Part shown: piece by piece, positions 1 to 8,861 of the stretch
Position numbering within the stretch: the stretch's first letter is position 1
Layout: every line of letters starts with the position of its first letter
Assembly (NCBI GenBank): GCA_937879875.1
Contig: CALFMN010000231.1
Location: 1-64,000, forward strand
Source of the DNA: an uncultured Chloroflexota bacterium
GTDB lineage: Bacteria > Chloroflexota > Dehalococcoidia > CAUJGQ01
Direction: 5' to 3'
Length of the DNA: 64,000 nt
Notes under the pieces: generated by a model
The model's input: only the letters and a program-made list of their open reading frames with translations
Told to the model about the DNA's origin: nothing
Databases searched by the model: none
Position numbers and translations under genes: made by a program

Positions 1-80
1 TCTGTCGTGAGCGTGACTCCCGCACCGTAGGCGATAATGGTCACTGTAGTACTAGAACGTGCTCCCCTATACCCTGTTCC

Positions 81-1382
81 CTATTCCCGACCGACGTGCC
101 GCGCCCGCTCGGCGGCCCACATGTGCAGCGCCTGCACGTCGATAAAGCCACGCGCCTTGCGCGGGTCGAAGCCAGAGCCGGTCATGTCGTTGAAGGAGAC
201 GAGGCCAGGATCGTAGAGCGAGGCCGCGCTCCAGCGCGCCACCGGCAGCACCGCGCCCTTGTACAGGCGTACCAGCGACCAGCCGTTCACCCGCTGCTGG
301 TCTTCCGCCAGCGCGGCGAGGTAGCGGCGCAGCTCCTGCGAGAACCAGCCGCCGTTGTAGATCAGCCGCGCCAGCCGCGGCGCCTGCGCGTACTTCTCGT
401 CCAGCACGGGGCCGTCCTGCACGATCCCTTCGAGGTCGGCGTGCGCGGCTTCGAGCAACGTGTGCCCCGGCGCCTCGTAGACGCCGCGCGACTTCAACCC
501 GACATAACGGTGCTCCACCATGTCGAGCAGGCCGACGCCGTGACGTCCGGCCAGCGTGTCCGCCGCCGTGAAGACGCGCACCAGGTCGCCTTCCACCGCG
601 GCCTGCAGGGCGTTGCCGCGTTCGTCCAGCACTTCGAGCCGCACGGGCACGCCGCGCTCGAACCGGACTTTTGCGAACTCCGGCGCGTCCGGCGCGCGGC
701 GCGGGTCGGTCAGCCGCGTGTAGATGACCTTGTCGACGTGCGACTCTTCGGGCTGTTCAAGCGCCATGCCCTCGGAGGAGATGTGCAGCAGGTTCTCGTC
801 CTGGCTATAGGGGTCGGGCTTGTCGGAGCCGCCGGAGGGTACAGGCACGTTCATCGCTTCGAGATAGGCGCGCATCACCTGCCGGCCGCCGTTGCCGAAA
901 CGGGCGAGAAAGGTGTCGTCCTTCCACGGCGCGAAGACTTCGAGGTTGTCGATGTGGTATTGCGGGTCGGCGTTGAGCACCAGCCAGGTCGTCTCGAAGC
1001 GTACCTGGTCGTTGCCCTTGCCCGTTGAACCGTGTGTGAGCACCGTCGCGCCGTACTGCTTCGCCAGGCGCATGGCGGCGCGGGCGGTGGGATAGCGGGC
1101 GAGCGAGGTGCCGAGCAGGTAGCGCCCTTCGAGCTTGGCGTGCGCTTGCATCGCCGGCAGAAAGAACTCTTCGAGCAACTCCTTGCGCAGATCGATCGCC
1201 TCGTGCGCGGCAGCGCCGATGTCGCGCGATTTTTCCGCGGCGACGGCGAGGCTGTCCGACTCGCGCTGGCCGAGGTTGGCGGTGAAAGTGATGACCTCCC
1301 AGCCCTGCTCTTTGACCATCCAGGTGAGAATCGCGCTCGTATCGAGCCCGCCGCTGAACGCCAGCACCGCGCGTTTGGGCAT
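81..1382 (-). CDS. argG: argininosuccinate synthase
   Basis: Joins citrulline and aspartate with ATP to form argininosuccinate, the penultimate step of arginine synthesis; cytosolic. The N-terminus has the PP-loop FSGGLDTS at about residues 9-16, followed by the TANLGQ stretch, and the C-terminus has the usual LYKG / SLY region of the family. The product is 433 aa, a normal length. I chose the ATG at 1382 because GGGGAGG lies about 6 bases before it; an upstream in-frame ATG at 1406 has no such site. No argH or other arg gene is adjacent. The stop lies beside a CCCTATTCCC-type tract, and a repeat element lies upstream. Confidence 0.95.
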   Translation of the reverse strand: MPKRAVLAFSGGLDTSAILTWMVKEQGWEVITFTANLGQRESDSLAVAAEKSRDIGAAAHEAIDLRKELLEEFFLPAMQAHAKLEGRYLLGTSLARYPTARAAMRLAKQYGATVLTHGSTGKGNDQVRFETTWLVLNADPQYHIDNLEVFAPWKDDTFLARFGNGGRQVMRAYLEAMNVPVPSGGSDKPDPYSQDENLLHISSEGMALEQPEESHVDKVIYTRLTDPRRAPDAPEFAKVRFERGVPVRLEVLDERGNALQAAVEGDLVRVFTAADTLAGRHGVGLLDMVEHRYVGLKSRGVYEAPGHTLLEAAHADLEGIVQDGPVLDEKYAQAPRLARLIYNGGWFSQELRRYLAALAEDQQRVNGWSLVRLYKGAVLPVARWSAASLYDPGLVSFNDMTGSGFDPRKARGFIDVQALHMWAAERARHVGRE

Positions 1383-1446
1383 CTTCGTCCTCCCCATCTC
1401 CGTCAATGTTCCGTCCGGCGCGGCTCAGACGGAAGAGGGGAGGCGA

Positions 1447-1668
1447 GCCCTCACCCCCTCCCCTCTCCCAATCCTGGGCGAGGGGCGAGCCGGCGTGAAG
1501 CGGCCCGAGAGGTCGTCGGGTTACCCGATGCGCCGCCGTAGGCGTTCCGGAACGGCATCTGCCATCACCTGGGAGCGCAACGCCTTCTGGAACGCCCTCC
1601 CAAGGATCGCCCCTCTCCCTCTCCCAGGATTGGGAGAGGGAGAGGGGACGGGGGTGAGGGTGAGGGCC
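1447..1668. repeat. MITE-like element, copy A
   Basis: About 220 bp bounded by inverted arms: GCCCTCACCCCCTCCCC at the left, and at the right the reverse complement GGGGACGGGGGTGAGG followed by GGGCC. Each arm carries the CCCAATCCTGGGCGAGGGGCG module. It ends 4 bp before the stop codon of the YceI gene. Related copies lie at 13880, 19299, 29328 and 33270. It encodes no protein. Confidence 0.8.
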
Positions 1669-1672
1669 GCGC

Positions 1673-2890
1673 CTACGACGGCTGCTGGTCGGCGAACAGG
1701 TGCAGGTCGAGATGCACGTGCGAATCGACCGACTGCACCACGGGCACGCTGGGCGGCTGCATGCCGAAGTCCTGCATCTGGAAGTCGGTGCTGACGACGG
1801 CTTCGAGCTTGCCGCCGGCCTCCTGCGCCTGGCCCGTCCAGGTGAGCGTCCTGTCCACGCCGTGGATGTTCATCGTGCCCGTGATCGAGACGTTGACCTG
1901 ATCGCCCTCCTTATAGGAGGTCGGGAAGCCGTCGATGCTCGCGATCGTGAACGTCGCATTGGGGAACTGCGCGACTTGCAGGACGTTCTGCTTGATGAAG
2001 CGATCGCGCGGCGCCGCGTCGCTGGTGAGTGTGCTCAGATCCACGATCAACACCGAGGGCGGGTTCGGCGCCAGCCCCTTGCCGGGCTGCAGGTAGAAGT
2101 TGCCTGTTACCGCGTTGGTCTTGCCGATCGCGTCGCTCGGAGCCGGCAGCCGCGTCAGCTTCTCGTGCACGGTGTACGCGGCCTGCGACTGCGGGTTGAC
2201 GGCAAAGTGCAGCGGGCCGGCCGCTGCCGCGGGCGAGGCGGGGGCGGGCGTTGCCGGCGCGGCGGCGCTGCCGCTTGCCGGATTCTGACCGGATGCGGGC
2301 GCGGCGCCCTGCGCCGGAGCTGCCTGCGTGGCCGCGGGCGGCACGGCCAGCTTCGTCAGCGCGAAATGCACCTTCGGCTCGCGGTCGGCCACGGTGACGG
2401 CGACGCCGACGGCGATCGCGGCGGCGACTGCCACGGGCGCGGCCAGTCGCCACGGCGCCCGCAGTCCGACGATCGCCAGGAAGAGCGCGGCGCCGCCCAG
2501 CGCCACGATCAGCGTGAGTGGAATGGCGAGCGACGGCAGCCGGTTGGCGAGGTCGCGCTCCGGCCCGGCGAAGATCACGCTGCCGAGGACCGCGACCACA
2601 AGCGCCGCGCTCAGCAGCCAGATCGCCGCCCGGCCGCCGCGCCGCGCCAGCGCTCCGTAGAGCAGCCCGCCCAGCAGCCAGAGCACCAGCGCCCCGCCCG
2701 CGATCGTGTAGCCGTTGATCACCGCGCGGTCGGTGACGCCGGCCCAGCGCCGCAACGGCACGCAGATCAGCGTGCCGACGATACCGATCGCGCCGCCCGC
2801 GACGAGGCCCGCGCCGAGCGCCCGCGTGAGGGCATTTTCACGCGGCGTTTGCCACGCGGAAACACGCGTTCGTTCCATCGTTCCCGCCAT
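1673..2890 (-). CDS. membrane-anchored YceI-family protein
   Basis: 405 aa. Five hydrophobic segments (about residues 17-45, 56-83, 87-109, 118-143, 147-171) are followed by an Ala/Pro-rich linker and a C-terminal YceI-type domain (about 226-400) with the FYLQPG, FPNATF and ITGTMNIHGV stretches. YceI domains form a lipocalin-like barrel that binds isoprenoid lipids outside the cytoplasm. Most YceI proteins are small secreted proteins, so the five-helix anchor is unusual. GGGAGG about 9 bases upstream supports the ATG at 2890. The exact ligand is unknown. Confidence 0.85.
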   Translation of the reverse strand: MAGTMERTRVSAWQTPRENALTRALGAGLVAGGAIGIVGTLICVPLRRWAGVTDRAVINGYTIAGGALVLWLLGGLLYGALARRGGRAAIWLLSAALVVAVLGSVIFAGPERDLANRLPSLAIPLTLIVALGGAALFLAIVGLRAPWRLAAPVAVAAAIAVGVAVTVADREPKVHFALTKLAVPPAATQAAPAQGAAPASGQNPASGSAAAPATPAPASPAAAAGPLHFAVNPQSQAAYTVHEKLTRLPAPSDAIGKTNAVTGNFYLQPGKGLAPNPPSVLIVDLSTLTSDAAPRDRFIKQNVLQVAQFPNATFTIASIDGFPTSYKEGDQVNVSITGTMNIHGVDRTLTWTGQAQEAGGKLEAVVSTDFQMQDFGMQPPSVPVVQSVDSHVHLDLHLFADQQPS

Positions 2891-3204
2891 ACCGCCGAAC
2901 CTCCCGACCGTTCCCGAACCGTATCACGCCGCTGGCCGTAGCTGGTTAAAGCCTTGTTACCAAAAGTAAGCGTCACGAATGCGGCGTTGCGTCTCTGTGG
3001 AGATAACGGTGTGCGCGGCTTCTGGGATGCATCCGCCTGTGCATGCGCCCGACCGGCCGACGTAGTTTCTCGGCAGGTGGCACCAGGTCGGCAGCCTCAC
3101 GCCACTGCGCCGGCGGCAATGCGCGCCCGTCGCATGTCGCGCGGCTGCCGTGTTTCAGCGGGTTGGAGGCTAAGCCGGGCCGCGTCGGCGAGCGACGGAC
3201 GGCG
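2891..3204. other. intergenic region, nothing recognised
   Basis: 314 bp between the YceI gene start and the VOC gene stop. It holds only the ribosome site of the YceI gene. Open frames here lack ribosome sites and recognisable motifs. No hairpin or repeat stood out. Confidence 0.5.
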
Positions 3205-3663
3205 TCAGCGGCCAGAAGAAGGCGCTGCCGCCGGCGCCGCGGCCAGCCGCTGCATCGCTATCGGCGCGTAGGTACGCACTTCGATCTCGTTCTCGTCCGG
3301 GTCGCGGAAGTAGACGCTGACGCCGTTGCCGTGCGCCCCCCAGCGCCGGGCCGGGCCGGTATAGACGTCGATGCCCTGTCCGCGCAGATGCTCGGCAACG
3401 GGCTCCAGTGTCTCATCCGCGATCACCAGGCAGAAGTGGTTGAGGTTGGTGACACGGCTCTCGCGTTCGACGGAATTTTGCAGTTGCACCAGGTCGATCA
3501 GGGTGTCGGCGCTCAGGCGCACGGAAGGGAAGCCGATCGTGCCGGCGCGCCACTCCTCCAGCCGCTCGATGCCCAGGCCGAGCACGTCGCGGTAGAAGGC
3601 GATGCTGCGCTCGACATCGGCCACGTTGAGTACGATGTGGTCCATTCCCAGTACGGTGAGCAT
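3205..3663 (-). CDS. VOC (glyoxalase/bleomycin resistance) family protein
   Basis: 152 aa with the paired beta-alpha-beta-beta-beta modules of vicinal oxygen chelate proteins. It starts MDHIVLNVADVERSIAFYRD and ends YFRDPDENEIEVRTY, which contain the usual His and Glu metal ligands (His in DHIVLNV, Glu in ENEIEV). Members are metal-dependent lyases, dioxygenases or antibiotic-binding proteins, and the substrate cannot be told from sequence. GGAGG before the ATG supports the start. It stands alone between unrelated genes. Confidence 0.85.
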   Translation of the reverse strand: MLTVLGMDHIVLNVADVERSIAFYRDVLGLGIERLEEWRAGTIGFPSVRLSADTLIDLVQLQNSVERESRVTNLNHFCLVIADETLEPVAEHLRGQGIDVYTGPARRWGAHGNGVSVYFRDPDENEIEVRTYAPIAMQRLAAAPAAAPSSGR

Positions 3664-3858
3664 AGTCTTCCTCCAGGTCGTTCAGCCGCGCTTGCCGTGC
3701 AGTATAGAACCATAACATCGCTATGCGTTGCACAGCGCCTGATCAGCGACACCAGATCGAGCCGCGTTCTTGTAACAAATTCTTCGCAAGGTCGTATACA
3801 CTGGCTGCATCGAGGCCGCAGCGCATTACAGGTATGCTGTTCAGGCGGCTTTAGACCT

Positions 3859-3926
3859 GGTTTCAAGACCGGCGGTTAGAATTTATCGAGTGCTCAGGAA
3901 TGGGGCAACGGGCCGGTTTTGAAACC
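3859..3926. promoter_or_regulatory. long inverted repeat upstream of small CxxC gene
   Basis: GGTTTCAAGACCGGC (3859-3873) and GCCGGTTTTGAAACC (3912-3926) are inverted copies with one mismatch, separated by 38 bases. The right arm is itself nearly palindromic (CGGTTT-TG-AAACCG). The repeat ends 27 bp before the start of the 63-aa gene, so it could be a paired operator or a leader hairpin. Confidence 0.45.
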
Positions 3927-3953
3927 GTCTGTTATTGAGGAACATCTGCGTAT

Positions 3954-4145
3954 ATGGACAGCTTCTACTGTGTTGGCTGCCGGGCGCTGCTTCCGCAGTC
4001 GCGGCTTGGCCGCCTCATCGACGCGGCTCATCTGAACGGCGCGCCGGCCGGCTTCTGTCGTAGCTGTCTGCCGAAGCAGCTGCCCGAGTTGGCCGGCGAA
4101 GGCGATGGCGATGATGACGAACGCGACGGCGCGTTGAGCGCGTGA
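3954..4145 (+). CDS. small zinc-ribbon-like protein (hypothetical)
   Basis: 63 aa. Two CxxC pairs, CVGC at residues 6-9 and CRSC at about 35-38, look like a small zinc-binding knuckle, followed by a very acidic tail (GEGDGDDDERDG). No family is recognised. The Shine-Dalgarno site is weak (TTGAGGA about 13 bases upstream), so the start is uncertain. An inverted repeat lies just upstream. A second short CxxC protein occurs at 7927. Zinc binding is inferred from the cysteine spacing only. Confidence 0.5.
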   Translation: MDSFYCVGCRALLPQSRLGRLIDAAHLNGAPAGFCRSCLPKQLPELAGEGDGDDDERDGALSA

Positions 4146-4229
4146 ACGAGAGCGGGTAGACGCCCGCCGGCCCGGCTGCGATGCTACCCCGCGGCAGGGT
4201 GTGGCCGCCGCCGCGGCGGGAGGGCAGGC

Positions 4230-4892
4230 GTGGACTTCGTCTTCGTGCGACACGGCATTACCGAGAACCTGGAAGGCGGGCGCATCCAGGGCTGGTCGCC
4301 GGCGCCGCTGTCCGCGCGCGGCCGCCAGCAGGCCGAGGCCGCGGCGAAGCGCCTCACGGCCGAGGGCAGCGCCGAGGCGCTCTACAGCAGCCCGGTGGCT
4401 CGCACGCTGGAGACGGCCAGCATCATCGGCGCCGAGCTGGAGCTGCCGGTGCAGCTGCTGCCCGGGCTGGCCGAGCGTCGCATGCCCAGCCGTTTCTGGG
4501 GTCTGCGCCGCGATGAGATTACCGACTATCTGGATGAGTTCGCCAAACACACGCGCGAGCCGGACTGGGCGTACGAAGACGAGGATTCGCTGCGCACGAT
4601 CATCGAACGGGCGCGCACGGTCGTGGACTTCCTGCACGAGCAGGCCGCGACACCCGGCCGCGCGGTGCTGGTGACGCACGGCACGATCCTGCGCTTCATC
4701 GTCGCCACGCTGCTGCTGGGCGAGGCCGCGCCGCCGGCGGCCTACGCCGACCTGCACGATTCGCTGCTCGGCCCGCAGCCCTGCGCTTTCGCCGAGGTCA
4801 CGCTCGGCCCGAAGCGCATGGCGATGCGCGGCTGGAACGACACCAACCACCTTGCCGGCCTGCTGGACTTCGACGGCGGGCCTGGGGCGTGA
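4230..4892 (+). CDS. histidine phosphatase family protein (phosphoglycerate mutase-like)
   Basis: 220 aa, GTG start with GGGAGGGCAGGC directly upstream. The N-terminus FVFVRHGITEN holds the catalytic RHG motif (residues 7-9) that forms the phosphohistidine. SARGRQQAEAAAKRL, SSPVARTLETA and the distal VTHGTILRF (second catalytic His) follow in the normal order. The family includes cofactor-dependent phosphoglycerate mutases, alpha-ribazole phosphatases and broad phosphatases; the substrate cannot be assigned here. It stands alone on this strand. Confidence 0.9.
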   Translation: MDFVFVRHGITENLEGGRIQGWSPAPLSARGRQQAEAAAKRLTAEGSAEALYSSPVARTLETASIIGAELELPVQLLPGLAERRMPSRFWGLRRDEITDYLDEFAKHTREPDWAYEDEDSLRTIIERARTVVDFLHEQAATPGRAVLVTHGTILRFIVATLLLGEAAPPAAYADLHDSLLGPQPCAFAEVTLGPKRMAMRGWNDTNHLAGLLDFDGGPGA

Positions 4893-4998
4893 AAGGGGTG
4901 AATGGGGAATGGTGAGTAGTGAGTGGTGAACGGGAGCCGGCCGCGGGCTCCGGGTTCCGACTCCGGTACGGCGCGCTGCGGGTCGCGGCTGCGCCGCG

Positions 4999-5021
4999 AG
5001 GGGCGCATGCCATGCGCCCCT
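4999..5021. repeat. GTAGGGGCG-type hairpin
   Basis: AGGGGCGCATG, one C, then CATGCGCCCCT is an 11-bp perfect inverted repeat. It is flanked by GGTGAGTAGTGAGTGGTGAA (just after 4910) and CTATTCCCTGTTCCCTAACC (5040-5060) tracts that recur elsewhere. Similar GTAGGGGCG hairpins lie at 10121 and 58549. Confidence 0.6.
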
Positions 5022-5061
5022 ACACTCATTCCTCCGCCCTCTATTCCCTGTTCCCTAACCT

Positions 5062-5946
5062 CTATTCCCTCCGGCTCCCTCCGGCGCGGTAGTCGCCGTA
5101 TGGGCCGTCGCGCCAGGCGAGCGCCTCTTTGAGGCCGCCGCCGCTCTTCATTGAGTCGGCCACCTTCTCCTGCCAGAGATAGCCCTGGCCCGTGAACTGG
5201 TACATCGCGTCGGTATCGGTGGCCGTATGCACGGCGTTGGCGATGCCCATCGCCTCATAGAAGCAGTTGATCGAGCGCTTGATCACCGCCAGCGAGTCGC
5301 CGGTCTGAATGCCGATGCGCTCGGCCCAGCGCAGCGTCGTCGCCTCCAGCTCGTCCGCCGGCACAGCGGCGTTGATCAGGCCGATGCGCGCCGCCTCGCG
5401 CGCGTCGATCGAGTCGCCCGTATACATCAGCTCGTAGGTCTTGCGCATGCCGATCACCAGCGGCAGGATCGCGCAGGTGCGCGAAGTGCCGAGGCCGCGA
5501 ACGCCAGGATGGCCGAAGCGCGCGTCCTCGGCGGCGATCACGATGTCGTGCATCATCGCGAACTCGAGGCCACCCGCGATCGCGTAGCCGTGCACCTGCG
5601 CGATCGTCGGTTTGGCGATGTTGAACAGGTAGAGCTGAAAATCGGAGACGCGCACCATGTTGGTGCGGATCGTGCTCACTGAGCGGCGCTGGTTGTTTTG
5701 CATCGCCGGATACTGGCGGCGCGGGCCGGGTGTCAGGTCGTAGCCGGCGGAGAAGGTGCGGCCGGCGCCGCGCACGACGATCACGCTGACGCCGGGATCG
5801 TCCTCGGCCTCCTCCAGCGCACGGCGGAACTCCTGCAGCAGCTCGAAGCTGAGCGAGTTCATCTTCTCCGGCCGGTTGAGCGTAATCCGCGCGACGCGTT
5901 CGTTCGCGCCGATCTTCTCGTAGGTCAGGTTCTCAAACTCGGGCAT
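5062..5946 (-). CDS. enoyl-CoA hydratase/isomerase family protein
   Basis: 294 aa crotonase-fold enzyme. ITLNRPEKMNSLS at the N-terminus, the oxyanion-hole FSAGYDL at about 66-72, VHGYAIAGGLEFAMMHD and the RFGHPGVRGLG segment are all typical. Such enzymes hydrate, isomerise or cleave acyl-CoA thioesters. The aligned position for the usual catalytic Glu of hydratases is not obvious, so the exact reaction is open. GGAGG seven bases upstream supports the ATG. A paralogue lies at 6722-7600 with the glycosylase gene between them, all on the same strand. Confidence 0.88.
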   Translation of the reverse strand: MPEFENLTYEKIGANERVARITLNRPEKMNSLSFELLQEFRRALEEAEDDPGVSVIVVRGAGRTFSAGYDLTPGPRRQYPAMQNNQRRSVSTIRTNMVRVSDFQLYLFNIAKPTIAQVHGYAIAGGLEFAMMHDIVIAAEDARFGHPGVRGLGTSRTCAILPLVIGMRKTYELMYTGDSIDAREAARIGLINAAVPADELEATTLRWAERIGIQTGDSLAVIKRSINCFYEAMGIANAVHTATDTDAMYQFTGQGYLWQEKVADSMKSGGGLKEALAWRDGPYGDYRAGGSRRE

Positions 5947-6021
5947 GGTTGAGCCTCCGGCGCGGGCAGTGGGCAGCAGGCAGTCGGGAGACCGCCCGCG
6001 CCATCGTGCCCGACCCGCGAA

Positions 6022-6708
6022 TTACGGCGAATCGCCGTTCACAGGCGTTGTAGCAGATTCGCGCCGCGACCGCAGCCATCCGCCGACCTCGATGAACGCC
6101 GCGCGGCGCTCGGCGGTAAGCCGGGCGACGCGGCCGCTCGTCGAGGGGACCACGAACACGACGATGCTATCCCAGTCTTCCGGCTGTCGACCCCAGCAGG
6201 CGCGCGGACGTCCCGCGAAGGCGCGAAAAGCCGTGTCGCCCACGAAACAGACGGCGGCCGGCCGAAACAGCCGCAGCCGCGCGGCCAGCGCCGCGCCGCC
6301 CGCGCGCCATTCGGCCGCGGTCACATCGCCCGTGCCGGCGGAAGGTCGCGCGACCACGTCCGTCAGCCCGACGCCGAGGTCGAGCAGGGCCGCATCTTCA
6401 TCCGGACGAAACAGGCGCGGCGTGATGCCTGCTTCGGCTAAAAGCGGCCAGAAGGCGTTGCCCGGCCGCGCGAAGTAGTGCCCGACGGCGGCCGAGAACA
6501 GCCCCGGATTGCAGCCGCAGAGCACGAGGTCGAGGCCGGGCCGCAGGTACGAGGGGAGAGGGTGAAGAGTGAGTGGTGAATGGTGAGTGGGGATAGCCGT
6601 CTGGCGACCACTCGCTGCACAAACGCCGCCAGCGCGATCGCCGCCGTATGGGTTTGCATGGGGCGCCGACGTACGGAATGCCTTCAAAGCACGATCACTC
6701 TTCACCAC
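6022..6708 (-). CDS. mug: mismatch-specific uracil/thymine DNA glycosylase (Mug family)
   Basis: The core starts at about residue 54 with LVLCGCNPG, then SAAVGHYFARPGNAFWPLL, LGVGLTDVV and VVPSTSGRVA, matching the Mug/TDG active-site and DNA-intercalation motifs. It excises U or T from G:U/G:T mispairs and some alkylated bases. The residue after GCNPG is L and the Asn of CNPG is kept. The first 50 or so residues are not Mug-like and read through a GTGAGTGGTGAATGG-type repeat tract (translated as THHSPLT), so the true start is unsure; no better ATG or GTG exists before the core. Confidence 0.85.
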   Translation of the reverse strand: MVKSDRALKAFRTSAPHANPYGGDRAGGVCAASGRQTAIPTHHSPLTLHPLPSYLRPGLDLVLCGCNPGLFSAAVGHYFARPGNAFWPLLAEAGITPRLFRPDEDAALLDLGVGLTDVVARPSAGTGDVTAAEWRAGGAALAARLRLFRPAAVCFVGDTAFRAFAGRPRACWGRQPEDWDSIVVFVVPSTSGRVARLTAERRAAFIEVGGWLRSRRESATTPVNGDSP

Positions 6709-6721
6709 TCACCACTCACCA

Positions 6722-7600
6722 CTACGCCCGCGGCTTGCTCTCCGCCGTGCGATAGTCGCGGAACGGGCCGTCGCGCCAGTCGAGCGCGGCCTTGAGGCCC
6801 TTCTCGCGCAGGATCGTGCCGAACATCTTGCCGCTGGGCCGATACGTGCTCAGCGCCTGGATGTCGGCGCCGGCGGCCAGCGCCGTGCGGATGCCCATCA
6901 CCTCGTAGGCGCGGTTGCAGCCGCGCTTCGACATTTGCAGCATGTCGCTTTCGATGTTGGCGATGCGCGCGGCGAAGCGCTCGGTCTCTTCCGCGAGCTG
7001 ATCCGCCGGATAGGCGCGGTTCGCCCAGCCGATGCGCACCGCCTCTTCGCCGCTGATCGAGTCGCCGGTGTAGAGCAGCTCGCGCGCCTTGCGCATCGGC
7101 ATGTGCCAGGGGTGGTAGACCATGTCCACCGTGGTCATCGCGCGCACCGGCGGATAGCCGAGAATCGCGTCTTCGGCGACGAACATCAGGTCGCAGAAGG
7201 TCGCCAGCTCGGTGCCGCCGGCGAGGCAGTAGCCATGCACCTGGGCGATCACAGGCTTGGCCAGCTCCCAGATCTGCCAGTAGCCGGAGAGCAGGTGCTG
7301 CGGCCACTGGCCCTGGCCCGGATGAATCGGACCGACGGCGGGCAGGCCGGAGCGGGTGTCTTGATACTGGCTCACGTCGTCGGTCTGGTTCGCGCCGCCG
7401 AGGTCGTAGCCGGCGGAGAAGGCACGCCCGGAGCCGCGGATGATGGCAACGCGCACGTCGGCGTCGGCTTCTGCGCTCTTCAGCGCGTCGAAGACCTCGG
7501 AGCGCAGCCGGTGTGAGAGCGCGTTCATCTTCTCCGGCCGGTTGAGGGTAATGATCGCCAGCCGGTCCTTCGTTTCGTAGAGGATGTCGCTGTAGCCCAT
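6722..7600 (-). CDS. enoyl-CoA hydratase/isomerase family protein (second paralogue)
   Basis: 292 aa crotonase-fold protein starting MGYSDILYETKDRLAIITLN. It has RPEKMNALS, the oxyanion-hole FSAGYDLGG and VHGYCLAGGTELATFCD, like the gene at 5062. I placed the start at 7600 because AAGGAGG lies five bases upstream; the frame stays open further but with unrelated sequence. Both paralogues end in a shared WRDGPxxDYR tail, which suggests duplication. Substrate unknown. The stop codon overlaps a CACCACTCACCACTACG tract. Confidence 0.9.
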   Translation of the reverse strand: MGYSDILYETKDRLAIITLNRPEKMNALSHRLRSEVFDALKSAEADADVRVAIIRGSGRAFSAGYDLGGANQTDDVSQYQDTRSGLPAVGPIHPGQGQWPQHLLSGYWQIWELAKPVIAQVHGYCLAGGTELATFCDLMFVAEDAILGYPPVRAMTTVDMVYHPWHMPMRKARELLYTGDSISGEEAVRIGWANRAYPADQLAEETERFAARIANIESDMLQMSKRGCNRAYEVMGIRTALAAGADIQALSTYRPSGKMFGTILREKGLKAALDWRDGPFRDYRTAESKPRA

Positions 7601-7926
7601 CGCTGCCTCCTTGCTGCCGGATGGGAAGGCACCTTGCCGGCACTGCCGCCCGCCGGCTTGCCGCGCCGGCGGAGCACGTTGCTCGGCCAGCTCTCCGAAG
7701 ACCGGCGCCGTGATGACTGGCTGCCGGCCATGCCCAGTATAGGCACGAAGCGACACTGAGCGCAGACCACCGCATGCCGCGGTTCGGGAATGGCTCTGCG
7801 ATCAGTTGTTCATATCTGCAGATCCGCGCTTGACACGCGTACGTAGAATACCTGCACACGCGGCGCCCGCGCGGCCAGAGGGAAACCGTTGCGGCGGCGG
7901 CGCGCCATGAGCGGGAGGCGGCCGGC
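7601..7926. other. divergent intergenic region
   Basis: 326 bp between two divergently transcribed genes, so it must hold both promoters. A perfect TTGACA sits at 7830-7835 on the plus strand, but no good -10 hexamer lies at normal spacing, so I do not call a promoter. Confidence 0.4.
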
Positions 7927-8154
7927 ATGCTGGTGCGCGACGTGCGCTGCATGGCCTGCGCCCGTCTGCTCGGGCGCTGGGTGATCCTCGACGACCGCCG
8001 GCAGGGGATGCTGCCGCCGACGAAGGGCGAGGCGATCATGGCCTGCCGCGTGGGTAACGCGCTGCGCTGCAAACACTGCCGAGGCCGCGCCTATTTAGAA
8101 GAAGCTGAGCGTGGTGATGCCGTTCTGCAATCGCTGATGGAGAGCGGGCAGTAG
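7927..8154 (+). CDS. small zinc-ribbon-like protein (hypothetical)
   Basis: 75 aa with two CxxC pairs, CMAC (residues 8-11) and CKHC (48-51), spaced as in a zinc ribbon, with short beta-like segments between (RLLGRWVILDD). GGGAGG eight bases before the ATG supports it as a real gene. No family is recognised and no function can be assigned; zinc or nucleic-acid binding is only an inference. It recalls the 63-aa protein at 3954 in size and cysteine layout but not in sequence. Confidence 0.6.
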   Translation: MLVRDVRCMACARLLGRWVILDDRRQGMLPPTKGEAIMACRVGNALRCKHCRGRAYLEEAERGDAVLQSLMESGQ

Positions 8155-8198
8155 CGGCGGAGACATGGCCTCCGGACGGCCGGTCTTGCAGCCTTCTC

Positions 8199-8861
8199 TC
8201 ATGGCACGAAGTGCAGCAGTTTCGCCTCTGCCTGCTGGACGAATGCCCGCGTCAGCGCGGTGTCCGGTCCCGGCGGCGCCGCGATCTGCGCCACCAGCGC
8301 GACCGTGTCTCCGTGGCGGAAGAACACGAGGTCAGCCGCGAGGGGCTGGCGTGCGTTGCCAGCAGTCAACCGTTCGGCCAGCGAGTCGTCGGCCAGACGC
8401 GGGAAGACCAGCGGCGCCGGCGTCCAGTCGATTGAGCCGCCGGCCGGAACCGGCGTGCTCAAGCGGCGGCAACCGCGCAGCACCGTACCCAGCCGCGAGA
8501 ACGCCGGGCTTCCGCCGTCCGCTGCCCGGGTAATGCGCTCGATGCCCCACGGCCCGCTGTCGCCTTTGCTGAACGCGGCCTCCGCCGCCGCGCCGCTTTC
8601 GCGCAGCAGCGACTGTCCGTCGCAGCGCAGATCGCCCAGACTGATGGGAGCGGCCGACACCGGCATCCAGCCGCCGGACAACTGCCCGGCGGCAATGAGC
8701 GCCGCGACGGCCGGAGTTCCAGCCGCAATCGGCGTGCCGGCTGACCCTGTTGCTCTCCCGGAAGCCGCATTGCGTTTGGCTCCGCCACAGGCTACGGATA
8801 CGGCTGCCACGATCGCGAGGGCCGCAACTGTGTTCCACCGCTGCACCCGGCGTCTCCTCAT
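8199..8861 (-). CDS. putative lipoprotein, unknown function
   Basis: 220 aa. It starts MRRRRVQRW, then a hydrophobic stretch ending SVAC at about residues 22-25, a lipobox that predicts lipid anchoring at the Cys. The mature part has no family I recognise; paired cysteines (DLRCDGQ, RGCRRL) could form a disulphide. The start at 8861 was chosen because the signal peptide begins there; the upstream in-frame extension is low-complexity. Only a weak GGGGA precedes the ATG. Confidence 0.7.
   Translation of the reverse strand: MRRRRVQRWNTVAALAIVAAVSVACGGAKRNAASGRATGSAGTPIAAGTPAVAALIAAGQLSGGWMPVSAAPISLGDLRCDGQSLLRESGAAAEAAFSKGDSGPWGIERITRAADGGSPAFSRLGTVLRGCRRLSTPVPAGGSIDWTPAPLVFPRLADDSLAERLTAGNARQPLAADLVFFRHGDTVALVAQIAAPPGPDTALTRAFVQQAEAKLLHFVP

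Noticed and set aside
1700..2941. 413-aa open frame on the plus strand
   Set aside because: It is the mirror of the YceI gene, rich in Arg, His and Gly, with no recognisable domain.
7830..7849. Promoter TTGACA...TAGAAT upstream of the 75-aa gene
   Set aside because: The two hexamers are only 8 bases apart, too close for a sigma70 promoter.
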